From Candidatus Poribacteria bacterium (lineage in GTDB: Bacteria > Poribacteria > WGA-4E > WGA-3G): a DNA stretch of 8,116 nucleotides. The notes beneath the pieces are model-generated. The model ran no database searches. It worked only from the letters and a program-made list of their open reading frames with translations, and had not been told where the DNA came from. Shown here one piece after another: positions 1 to 6,675 of this stretch (position 1 is its first letter; each line of letters opens with the position of its first letter). A program made the translations under genes and the position numbers. The DNA lies in contig JAPPMR010000816.1 in NCBI GenBank assembly GCA_028818995.1, forward strand, positions 1 to 8,116, read 5' to 3'.

Positions 1-1944
1 CGTCCGCCGCAGCAGGAATTGCTCCCACAGACATTCGCGCAGCTGCCTGAAAAGCCGAAACTCATAGCGAAATACCATAATGGACCAAGAATAGAATCTG
101 TGGCATTTTCACCAGCGGACCCATTTCTTATAGCGTTTGCGGATGAATATGGCACCGTAAGGTTGTGGAACAGAAACAACACCAAAGAACCAATAAGAAT
201 TCTTAGTCATCCCGAATTGTCTGCATCTGTCGGTTTCTCCCCCACAGGCGAATTGCTTGTGAGTTCGGGTTATGGAAAACTCGTATTGTGGGATGTTGTT
301 TCGGGAATGAAACTCAATACACTTAAGACCTCGCGTGAATTTGCCTTTACACCGGATGGACACCGACTCGCGACAGTTTACAATGAAGTGAAACTGTGGG
401 ATATACGGAATCCAAAGAAAATAAAGGAAATCACTACGCTACCATTTGATGAAGCACATACAGCAGAAGGTTGGGCAAGTGCAGTTGGCATTTCACCAAA
501 TGGAAAATGGATCGCTGCTGGTTATTCCCTGGGAACTATAAAAGTCTGGGATTTGAAGACCAGACAACATGTCAAAACCTTAGAGACATTTTTTCATGAA
601 ATGAATTATCTCAAATTTTCTCCGGACAACAAATTCTTGGCTGCAGGAGGAGATGTGCTTTACAAAGATAAGAATAATAAGTATTGGATAAGTAGGGGTT
701 CTGGGGGTTATAACATCTGGGAATTGCCGAGTTGGAAACGTCACGGAGAGGTATTACGTGGAAATATAGACAATTTGGTGTTTTCACCAGATGGAAAGGT
801 GTGCGTTAGTGCTAATGATGAATCTTTTTCGGGAAGAGGCGTAGAACTTTGGTCTGTTGAGAGTGGCGCGCCAATTACCTTCTTACCTACGCAGGCGCGG
901 GATACTGCATTTTCAAAAGATGGAAATTATCTTGTCACCGGGGGATGGGATGGAATTCTACAACTGTGGGAGCTTGCGTCACAGCACTTAGTGTTAGCGA
1001 CACCTCCTTCGGATGTTGTGCGGATAATTTACTTTCTTCCGAAAGATAAAAACATCCCACCTAACATTACACAAAAAATAGATAAATCAATTAGAAAGGT
1101 TCAAGACTTTTACGCTGGTGAGATGGAACGCCACGGATTCGGCAGAAAAACATTTAAGTTTGAAACGGATGAAAATGGAAAAGCCAAAATTTATCTTGTC
1201 AAAGAAGGACAAACCGCTGATTTTGACTTGCCAAACGATATCTGGATCGCTTTTGTAGATGACATACCCGATCTAATTGAAGCTGGACCGAAATTAGGTA
1301 AAGCCGTTGGCCATAATCAGATATTTTGGTACCCAACATTTGATGGTCATTCTACTAAAGGCAATATTTGGATGGATGAAATCATAGGAGTTACCCCTGG
1401 AAAACTTGTCTATGCTACAATTAAAGACCTAAAACAGGAATCAGTTGCGTATATACTTAGGGGTGCTTTCAGTATACCTCATGATAATCCTGTGTATGAA
1501 CCAAACGTTTTGATACGTCTTTTTTTTCATATTAACGACAAAATGCCGTGGGGTAAAAAGTGGGCAAAATTGTCCAAGTGTGAGGCAGAATGGTTAGACA
1601 AGAGTCGTTTCTTTAACCCAAACCAGCCCTTCTTTGACAAACGACCCAAGATTGAGATGAAGGTGTCACAGGTGGATACTTCAGAATCACGACTTTTCCA
1701 ATTTGATGTTTCGGATGAGGATGGCATACACCAAGTACAATTGTTTGTGCCTGCAGATACAAAAAACCAATGGCAGATAAACAAGTTTCATGATTGCCAA
1801 GCACTAAACGGTAAAATGAAAGCAAATGTTATATTTGAAATCACAGACCGCACAGTAAAATTTGTCACACTTCGAATGATTGATATACATGGAAACATTG
1901 CAGCACGAGAATTCCATATTAAAGAGAAAGCAGATGAAGAATAA
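1..1944 (+). CDS. WD40 propeller / degenerate metzincin-like / Ig-like membrane protein, copy 1 (5' partial)
   Basis: This is the first of three tandem paralogues. The frame is open from base 1: its first codons (Arg-Pro-Pro-Gln-Gln-Glu) match the segment just after the membrane anchor of copies 2 and 3. The TTG at 19 is therefore not the real start, and about 26 N-terminal residues lie upstream of the window. Numbering from the first codon, seven WD40-type blades are closed by VRLW, LVLWD, VKLWD, IKVWD, YNIWE, VELWS and LQLWE, as in a seven-bladed propeller (residues ~25-335). Residues ~338-545 resemble a metzincin protease: strand (VVRIIYFLP), long helix, strand, then YILRGAFSIPH (484-494) where HExxHxxGxxH would be expected, and a Met-turn-like MPWG (515-518). 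Residues ~548-647 form a beta-sandwich-like tail. Cys527 and Cys599 are conserved in all copies. The stop overlaps the start of copy 2. The WD40 call is sure; the protease ancestry is inferred and the function unknown. Confidence 0.85.
   Translation, partial: RPPQQELLPQTFAQLPEKPKLIAKYHNGPRIESVAFSPADPFLIAFADEYGTVRLWNRNNTKEPIRILSHPELSASVGFSPTGELLVSSGYGKLVLWDVVSGMKLNTLKTSREFAFTPDGHRLATVYNEVKLWDIRNPKKIKEITTLPFDEAHTAEGWASAVGISPNGKWIAAGYSLGTIKVWDLKTRQHVKTLETFFHEMNYLKFSPDNKFLAAGGDVLYKDKNNKYWISRGSGGYNIWELPSWKRHGEVLRGNIDNLVFSPDGKVCVSANDESFSGRGVELWSVESGAPITFLPTQARDTAFSKDGNYLVTGGWDGILQLWELASQHLVLATPPSDVVRIIYFLPKDKNIPPNITQKIDKSIRKVQDFYAGEMERHGFGRKTFKFETDENGKAKIYLVKEGQTADFDLPNDIWIAFVDDIPDLIEAGPKLGKAVGHNQIFWYPTFDGHSTKGNIWMDEIIGVTPGKLVYATIKDLKQESVAYILRGAFSIPHDNPVYEPNVLIRLFFHINDKMPWGKKWAKLSKCEAEWLDKSRFFNPNQPFFDKRPKIEMKVSQVDTSESRLFQFDVSDEDGIHQVQLFVPADTKNQWQINKFHDCQALNGKMKANVIFEITDRTVKFVTLRMIDIHGNIAAREFHIKEKADEE
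1934..1944 (+). promoter_or_regulatory. 11-nt start/stop overlap, copy 1 to copy 2
   Basis: The string ATGAAGAATAA holds the ATG of copy 2 and ends in the TAA of copy 1, in different frames. Upstream bases 1923-1930 (agagaaag) are only a weak ribosome binding site. This arrangement usually means that ribosomes ending the first gene restart on the second (translational coupling), so the copies would be made together. The coupling is inferred. Confidence 0.6.
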
Positions 1945-3685
1945 AAAAATCGGACTTTTATCAGTAATTTTGACTATAGCAATTGTTGGGATTGTCGTAT
2001 ATTTCATCTCAAGACCAAAGGAGCAGGAATTGCTCCCACAGACATTCGCGCAGCTACCTGAAAAACCGAAACTCATAGCGGAATTTCATCATGGTGCAAC
2101 GCTTGATTTTGACGCGATTCCTTTTGAGGGTTTTACTCTCACAGACGCTACACCAATTTATTCTGTCGCCTTCTCCCCGATAGATGCTTCTCTCATAGCA
2201 AGTATAAATGGAAACGGCTCCATAAAGTTATGGAACATAAACAACACCAAAGAACCTGTAAAAAACCTTAGACATCCTGGTATATATCCAACCATCCGTT
2301 TTTCTCCCACAGGTGAACTGCTTGCAAGTCAGGGGCAGGGGATTCTCGTATTATGGGATACTGTTTCAGGAAAGAAAATCAATTCACTTGAACCATCAAG
2401 CCGAAACTTCGCTTTTTCGCCAGATGGACATCAACTTGCGACACTTCACAATGAAGTGAAACTCTGGGATATCCGGAATCCAAAGAAAATTATGCAAATA
2501 GCTACACTACCATTTGACGAAGAACATAAAATCAGAGATTGGGCATGTGCATTAAGCATATCTGTAGATGGCAATTTGATTGCAGCTGGGTATTCTGGTG
2601 GATATGTGAATGTATGGAATCTACAGACCAAAAAACATGTGAAAACTTTAAGAACACCATTTATTGAGATGAGATATTTAAAGTTTTCCCCTGATAATAA
2701 ATACTTGGTATGTGGCGGTCCTGTCCCTAAACGTCACATATATTTAGGTAAAGGAAATCACGACAGTTTAGGTGTGATAAGCCGCGGTGCTCAAGATTAC
2801 ATCATGTGGGAATTACCAGATTGGCAGCGCCGTGGGGAAATACAACGTGGCCACGTTGAAGATATAGAGTTCTCCCCGGATGGAAAGATATGTGCAAGTA
2901 TGGATGATAAGCCTTTTGCAGAAAGGGGAGTTGAACTTTGGTCAGTTGAAAATGGTGCACCAATTACTTCATTACCAACGATGAGTATAGCACGGGATAT
3001 TGCGTTTTCACATGATGGAAACCTGCTCGCAATCGGCAATTTTGATGGTGTCGTTCAAGTGTGGAAACATAATGCTCAGCAATTAGAGGCTGCTACTCCG
3101 TCATCCGATGTTGTCCGAGTAATTTATACTCTTATGAAAGACAAAGAACCTTCTCCAAACATAACAGAAAAATTAGATAAAACAATAAGAGATGTCCAAG
3201 ACTTCTACGCGGATGAGATGGAACGCCACGGATTCGGTAGAAAAACATTTAAGTTTGAAACCGATAAAAATGGAAAAGCCAAGATATACCTTGTTAAATA
3301 TAATCAACCTGATATTGATCTGTCAAACGACATCTGGTTGTCATTTGCAGAGGATTCATCAATGCCTTTTGAGCCGATTCCAAAATTATACTATGCACAT
3401 CAAATTCATTCATTTGAGTACACGAATAAAGATGGTAGGAGTACCGAAGGCAATGTGGTAGGGCATGATATTGAAGGAATCGCCCCTGGTAGACTTGTCT
3501 CTACATCTGTAAGAGACCTTAATCGGAAATCTATAGCGTATTTACTTAGGGGCACATTTGGTTTGCCTTATATTGCCGGTAAGAAAAAGTCAAACGTTTT
3601 AAAACGTCTTTTCACCGGTATTAACAATAGGATGCCTTGGGGAAAAGATGGGCAAAACTGTCCAAATGTGAAGCAGAATTGTTAG
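1934..3685 (+). CDS. WD40 propeller membrane protein, copy 2, N-terminal part ending at a frameshift
   Basis: The chosen ATG at 1934 gives MKNKK followed by a hydrophobic segment (residues ~6-25), matching copy 3 exactly in layout. The frame stays open back to an ATG at 1880, but that extension is the overlapping end of copy 1 read in another frame. The N-terminus looks like an uncleaved signal anchor, with no lipobox cysteine, so the rest should face the periplasm. Seven WD40 blades end in IKLW, LVLWD, VKLWD, VNVWN, YIMWE, VELWS and VQVWK. Relative to copy 3 there is extra sequence before blade 1 and before blade 5. The metzincin-like region starts near residue 392; YLLRGTFGLPY (536-546) replaces HExxHxxGxxH, with all zinc ligands lost. 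After MPWGK (567-571) the frame runs into 12 unrelated residues and a TAG, giving 583 aa instead of the ~699 expected. The missing C-terminus lies in the -1 frame (see 3637-4032). Pseudogene, programmed frameshift and base-calling error are all possible. Confidence 0.8.
   Translation: MKNKKIGLLSVILTIAIVGIVVYFISRPKEQELLPQTFAQLPEKPKLIAEFHHGATLDFDAIPFEGFTLTDATPIYSVAFSPIDASLIASINGNGSIKLWNINNTKEPVKNLRHPGIYPTIRFSPTGELLASQGQGILVLWDTVSGKKINSLEPSSRNFAFSPDGHQLATLHNEVKLWDIRNPKKIMQIATLPFDEEHKIRDWACALSISVDGNLIAAGYSGGYVNVWNLQTKKHVKTLRTPFIEMRYLKFSPDNKYLVCGGPVPKRHIYLGKGNHDSLGVISRGAQDYIMWELPDWQRRGEIQRGHVEDIEFSPDGKICASMDDKPFAERGVELWSVENGAPITSLPTMSIARDIAFSHDGNLLAIGNFDGVVQVWKHNAQQLEAATPSSDVVRVIYTLMKDKEPSPNITEKLDKTIRDVQDFYADEMERHGFGRKTFKFETDKNGKAKIYLVKYNQPDIDLSNDIWLSFAEDSSMPFEPIPKLYYAHQIHSFEYTNKDGRSTEGNVVGHDIEGIAPGRLVSTSVRDLNRKSIAYLLRGTFGLPYIAGKKKSNVLKRLFTGINNRMPWGKDGQNCPNVKQNC
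1964..2011 (+). repeat. 48-bp near-identical repeat encoding the membrane anchor (copy 2)
   Basis: This stretch matches 4052-4099 at all but two positions by eye (t/a and c/a, both synonymous third positions). It encodes the second part of the transmembrane segment, VILTIAIVGIVVYFIS. It is better conserved at DNA level than most of the surrounding gene. Confidence 0.75.
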
Positions 3686-4032
3686 ATAGAAGCCGTTTCT
3701 TTAACCCAAACCAACCCTTTTTTGACAAATTTCCGCAAATGGATATGCGTGTAGCCATTCCTAAAGAAAGCGGTTTGCGGCACTTCGTATTTGATGTTGC
3801 AGATGAAGATGGTATGCACCAAGTACAGTTATTTGTGCCGAGAGATGTTAATGATGCACGTAGAGGAAAGAAGTATTACGAATGTCAAGGACTTAACGGT
3901 AAAGAAAAAGCAACCGTTGTATTTGAAATTTCTGATCCTGAAATAATGAATGTTAAACTTCGGATGATTGATATGCATGGAAACATCGCAGCACGTGATT
4001 TCCAAATTCAGGAAAAAACAGATGAAAAATAA
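3637..4032 (+). CDS. Copy 2, C-terminal part in the -1 frame (Ig-like tail)
   Basis: This open frame continues the homology of copy 2 after its frameshift. Its RWAKLSKCEAELLDRSRFF aligns without a gap to KWAKLSKCEAEWLDKSRFF in copy 1, and it runs to the same C-terminal ending as the other copies. Joined at the shift (re-reading base 3646), copy 2 would be 699 aa. It holds the end of the metzincin-like region and the whole beta-sandwich tail (DEDGMHQVQLFVP, ECQGLNG, MIDMHGNIAARDF), including both conserved cysteines. There are no stops in about 129 codons, so the mutation, if real, is recent or tolerated. The first possible start in frame is a TTG at 3637 with no clear ribosome binding site, so independent translation is doubtful. 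The real limit of the homologous segment is base 3646. The stop overlaps the ATG of copy 3. Confidence 0.65.
   Translation: MGKRWAKLSKCEAELLDRSRFFNPNQPFFDKFPQMDMRVAIPKESGLRHFVFDVADEDGMHQVQLFVPRDVNDARRGKKYYECQGLNGKEKATVVFEISDPEIMNVKLRMIDMHGNIAARDFQIQEKTDEK
3640..3646 (+). other. Frameshift point: slippery heptamer G GGA AAA in copy 2
   Basis: In the zero frame the codons are TGG GGA AAA GAT. The last G of TGG plus GGA AAA fits the X XXY YYZ pattern of -1 ribosomal frameshift sites. Slipping back one base gives GGA AAA AGA TGG GCA (Gly-Lys-Arg-Trp-Ala), exactly restoring homology with Gly-Lys-Lys-Trp-Ala in copies 1 and 3, whose codons (GGT AAA AAG or GGT AAA AAA) need no shift. Equally, one base missing from the G4 or A4 run explains it. 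No clear stimulatory hairpin or upstream Shine-Dalgarno was established by eye. Confidence 0.6.
4010..4013 (+). promoter_or_regulatory. Ribosome binding site of copy 3
   Basis: AGGA, with 8 nt before ATG 4022, lies inside the end of copy 2. It supports 4022 as the start rather than the in-frame ATG at 3968. Confidence 0.5.
4022..4032 (+). promoter_or_regulatory. 11-nt start/stop overlap, copy 2 to copy 3
   Basis: ATGAAAAATAA repeats the copy 1/copy 2 junction with a single base change. The TAA here ends the -1 frame of copy 2, not its zero frame. A ribosome that stops at the early TAG (3683-3685) would terminate about 340 nt before this start, so coupling to copy 3 would need the frameshifted reading. 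Confidence 0.6.
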
Positions 4033-6100
4033 AAAAATATTACTCTTATTCGTAATTTTGACTATAGCAATTGTAGGGATTGTAGTATATTTCATCTCAC
4101 GTCCGGCGCAGCAGCAAGAATTGCTTCCACAGCAATTCGCGCAGCTCCCTGAAAAACCTAAACTCATAGATGAATTCCATCATGGACTCTGGATTTATTC
4201 CGTAGCAATTTCACCTACTGATCCATCCCTTGTTGCGGGTGTAGATCAAAATGGCACCATAAAGCTATGGAACAGAAACGACACAAAGAAAATATTCAAA
4301 TTCTTCAGACATCCTGAAAAAATTCCGTCCATTGGTTTCTCTCCCTCAGGAGAATTGCTCGCGAGTGCGGGTTATGGAAATCTTGTATTATGGGATGTTG
4401 TTTCAGGAACAAAGATCAATTCACTTGAGACATCATACCGTCAATTCGCTTTTTCGTCAGATGGGCAAAAACTGGTGACAATTCGGGATAACAGAAAAGG
4501 AATACATGAACTAGGAGTAAAAATCTGGGATATCCGGAATCCTAAGAAAATAACGGAAATTGCTATCATCAATATACCACATGCAACCAAAGGTTCGACA
4601 TGCGCGATTGACATTTCGCCCGATGATAAATGGATCGCTGCCGGATATTCTAACGGAACTATACACGTATGGGATTTAAGTACCAAACAACTTGTCAAAA
4701 CATTAGAAACATCTTTTTATCAGATGGATTATTTAAAGTTTTCCCCTAACAACAAATATATGGTCGCTGGTGGACGTGATCTGGAGGGGCATATCAATTA
4801 TTCTGTGAAGGGGTTCATCATGTGGGAATTGCCAAGTTGGCAACGTATGGGTGAGGTGCTTCGAGGAAATGTTGAAAATTTGGTGTTCTCCCCAGATGGA
4901 AAGATATGCGTGGGGGCAAATGACTGGGCTCATCACGGACGGGGTGTTGAAATCTGGTCAACTACGAATGGTGCGCCAATTTCTTCATTACCAACGGAGG
5001 CAACGGATGTTTCATTTTCACATGATGGCAACCTTCTCGCCACTGGAGGCAAGGATGGCATTGTTCGAGTGTGGAAACTTACGCAATCGCAATTAGATTT
5101 AGCCAACGACAAGAATGATGTTGTCCGATTAATTTATTACTTACCGAAAGATAAAGAACCCTCCCCAAACATTACACAAAAAATAGATAAAACAATAAGA
5201 GAGGTTCAAAAGCACTACGCTGATGAGATGGAACGCCACGGATTCGGCAGAAAGACATTTACGTTTGAAACTGATGAGAATGGAAAAGCGAAAATATATC
5301 ACATGAAAGAAATACCGATCGAAGCACATGATATGCAGTTGAACGATATCTGGCTTGTGTTTATTGATTACAAGAACGATCTCCAGTCTGTTCTTACTGA
5401 TAGCACATTAAAACATCTCAAATCAGCAGGACGTAGATATATTCATTTTGATAAAACATTTATGTTTCCTACAAGGAGAAAGGGGGTTATTAAAGAAAAC
5501 ATTTGGATGGGGCATATCAAGGGATTCACAGGAGATAGCAGTTTTATCTATGCTACAAAAAACGGGTTTGATTGGAGATTAACAACGTACACACTTAAAC
5601 ATCTGTTTGCCGTATTAGGTCGGGAACATCGTTTGAATGAGTATGAACCAAACGTGTTTAAGCGTTTTTTCTCCAGTATTAACAATATGATGCCGTGGGG
5701 TAAAAAATGGGCAAAACTGTCCAAATGTGAGGCAGAATGGTTGGATAGGAGTCGTTTTTTTAATCCCAATCAACCTTTCTTTGACAAACGACCAGAAATT
5801 GAGATGGACGTACTAAAAACTGGTACAGACTCGCGATTTTTCCAATTTACCGCTGCTGATGAAGATGGCATACACCAACTCCTACTGTTTGTCCCTGAAG
5901 ATACAGAAAAACAATATCAGATAAACAAACTTCAAGGGTGTCAAGCACTAAACGGTAAAAAGAAGGCAACCGTTGAATTTGAAATATACAATCCCGAAAT
6001 TAAGAGAGGTGAAATTCGGATGATTGATATGTATGGAAATATCGCATCACGAGAATTCAGATTTTTGGAGAAAACATCAGAACAAGATAAAGAACCTTAA
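4022..6100 (+). CDS. WD40 propeller / degenerate metzincin-like / Ig-like membrane protein, copy 3 (complete)
   Basis: This intact 692-aa member is the reference for the array. ATG 4022 is preferred over the upstream in-frame ATG at 3968 because it gives MKNKK plus a ~20-residue hydrophobic anchor (6-25) and has AGGA 8 nt upstream; 3968 lies within the end of copy 2. After a linker (26-55) come seven WD40 blades with closing tryptophans at 83, 124, 169, 217, 268, 312 and 351. Residues 366-585 resemble a metzincin: strand VVRLIYYLP, helix 385-407, the block EMERHGFGRKTF (402-413), and YTLKHLFAVLG (523-533) in place of HExxHxxGxxH, keeping only the second histidine. M557 of MPWG may be the Met-turn. 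Residues ~590-683 form a beta-sandwich-like tail with Cys640; Cys569 precedes it. The predicted location is the periplasmic face of the inner membrane. Unlike the other copies it ends in a longer acidic/basic tail and does not overlap the next gene. Function is unknown; loss of the catalytic Glu argues against peptidase activity. Confidence 0.88.
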   Translation: MKNKKILLLFVILTIAIVGIVVYFISRPAQQQELLPQQFAQLPEKPKLIDEFHHGLWIYSVAISPTDPSLVAGVDQNGTIKLWNRNDTKKIFKFFRHPEKIPSIGFSPSGELLASAGYGNLVLWDVVSGTKINSLETSYRQFAFSSDGQKLVTIRDNRKGIHELGVKIWDIRNPKKITEIAIINIPHATKGSTCAIDISPDDKWIAAGYSNGTIHVWDLSTKQLVKTLETSFYQMDYLKFSPNNKYMVAGGRDLEGHINYSVKGFIMWELPSWQRMGEVLRGNVENLVFSPDGKICVGANDWAHHGRGVEIWSTTNGAPISSLPTEATDVSFSHDGNLLATGGKDGIVRVWKLTQSQLDLANDKNDVVRLIYYLPKDKEPSPNITQKIDKTIREVQKHYADEMERHGFGRKTFTFETDENGKAKIYHMKEIPIEAHDMQLNDIWLVFIDYKNDLQSVLTDSTLKHLKSAGRRYIHFDKTFMFPTRRKGVIKENIWMGHIKGFTGDSSFIYATKNGFDWRLTTYTLKHLFAVLGREHRLNEYEPNVFKRFFSSINNMMPWGKKWAKLSKCEAEWLDRSRFFNPNQPFFDKRPEIEMDVLKTGTDSRFFQFTAADEDGIHQLLLFVPEDTEKQYQINKLQGCQALNGKKKATVEFEIYNPEIKRGEIRMIDMYGNIASREFRFLEKTSEQDKEP
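4052..4099 (+). repeat. 48-bp near-identical repeat encoding the membrane anchor (copy 3)
   Basis: Partner of the stretch at 1964-2011; the two differ at two silent positions. The corresponding part of copy 1 lies before the window start, so it cannot be compared. Confidence 0.75.
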
Positions 6101-6110
6101 AATATACAAG

Positions 6111-6117
6111 AAAGGAG
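6111..6117 (+). promoter_or_regulatory. Ribosome binding site of coaD
   Basis: AAAGGAG is a near-perfect Shine-Dalgarno sequence, 5 nt before ATG 6123. It is much stronger than the sites of the WD40 copies and fixes the coaD start, ruling out upstream in-frame starts. Confidence 0.85.
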
Positions 6118-6122
6118 AACAG

Positions 6123-6635
6123 ATGTCTAAAAAAATCGCAATCTTCCCAGCAAGTTTCGACCCGATCACGCTCGGTCATGTGGACTTAATTGATCGGGTT
6201 TGTAAACTTGACGTTTTCGATGAACTCATTATCGTCATCGGTGTGAACCCAGCAAAACAAGAGCGCTTCACAATTGAAGAACGTATCCAGATGCTTGAAG
6301 AGGTTATTAAACCTTATCCGAAAGCCACTATTGCGGGAGACGCTGGATTGATGGTGCATTACGCGCAAACACGTGGGGCATGTGCTATCATTCGCGGACT
6401 ACGCGAAATCTCCGATTTTGAATGGGAATTCAAAATGGCACGTATGAATCAGCAGATCGCTCCAGAAATTGACACGCTCTTTATGGTCGCAAATAAACAA
6501 TATGCACATATCAGCTCAACACTCGTGATGGAGGTTGTAGAGATGGGGCAAGGCAAATTGAGTGAAGAGAAATTGTTGGAGATGGTGCCACCGGTTGTCG
6601 TTGAATTTATCAAACAGAAATTTCATGTCCGGTAA
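6123..6635 (+). CDS. coaD: Phosphopantetheine adenylyltransferase (PPAT)
   Basis: CoaD transfers AMP from ATP to 4'-phosphopantetheine, making dephospho-CoA, the penultimate step of coenzyme A synthesis in the cytoplasm. The 170-aa product is close to the usual ~160-165. The nucleotidyltransferase signature is clear: ASFDPITLGH (10-19), with His19 matching the catalytic His18 of the E. coli enzyme and Ser11 replacing the common Thr. Lys45 (NPAK) matches the substrate-binding Lys42. RGLREISDFEWEFKMARMN (91-109) carries the expected Arg91 and Arg94, and HISSTLVMEV (129-138) is the family's ISSS-like loop. ATG 6123 is chosen because it has a strong ribosome binding site and gives the standard N-terminus; the frame also reaches back to 6024, but that lies inside copy 3. 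It follows copy 3 by 22 bp on the same strand, so shared transcription is likely, though no functional link is evident. Confidence 0.97.
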   Translation: MSKKIAIFPASFDPITLGHVDLIDRVCKLDVFDELIIVIGVNPAKQERFTIEERIQMLEEVIKPYPKATIAGDAGLMVHYAQTRGACAIIRGLREISDFEWEFKMARMNQQIAPEIDTLFMVANKQYAHISSTLVMEVVEMGQGKLSEEKLLEMVPPVVVEFIKQKFHVR

Positions 6636-6675
6636 TTTTGCAGGTAGGATTGAATCGCACCTACAAATAAATCAT

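Larger units (their letters stand above)
1..6100 (+). repeat. Tandem array of three diverged ~2.0-2.1 kb gene copies
   Basis: The units are roughly 1-1933 (incomplete), 1934-4021 and 4022-6100. A marker string, gagatggaacgccacggatt, occurs identically at 1120, 3215 and 5225, giving spacings of 2095 and 2010 bp in the same orientation. All domains are repeated in the same order, and the gene junctions are repeated too. Copies have clearly diverged, most strongly just before the protease-like active site. No transposase, terminal inverted repeat or target duplication is seen, so simple unequal recombination is the likeliest origin. Further copies could lie upstream of the window. Confidence 0.9.

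Noticed and set aside
19..21. TTG as start codon of copy 1
   Set aside because: The frame is open to base 1, and the preceding codons match the post-anchor segment of the other copies, so the true start lies upstream of the window.
1880..1933. Upstream in-frame start for copy 2 (and likewise 3968 for copy 3)
   Set aside because: These 18-residue extensions are the end of the preceding copy read in another frame; the MKNKK-plus-anchor start is shared and better placed.
4502..4519. HELG string in copy 3 (residues 162-165) as a zinc-protease motif
   Set aside because: It lies in a WD40 blade just before VKIWD, lacks the second histidine, and is absent from the other copies.
6024..6122. N-terminal extension of CoaD
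   Set aside because: It overlaps copy 3, has no family counterpart, and the strong ribosome binding site points to ATG 6123.
6644..6664. Hairpin GTAGG/CCTAC between coaD and the receptor gene as a shared terminator
   Set aside because: The stem is only 5 bp with an 11-nt loop, and no T-run follows it on either strand.
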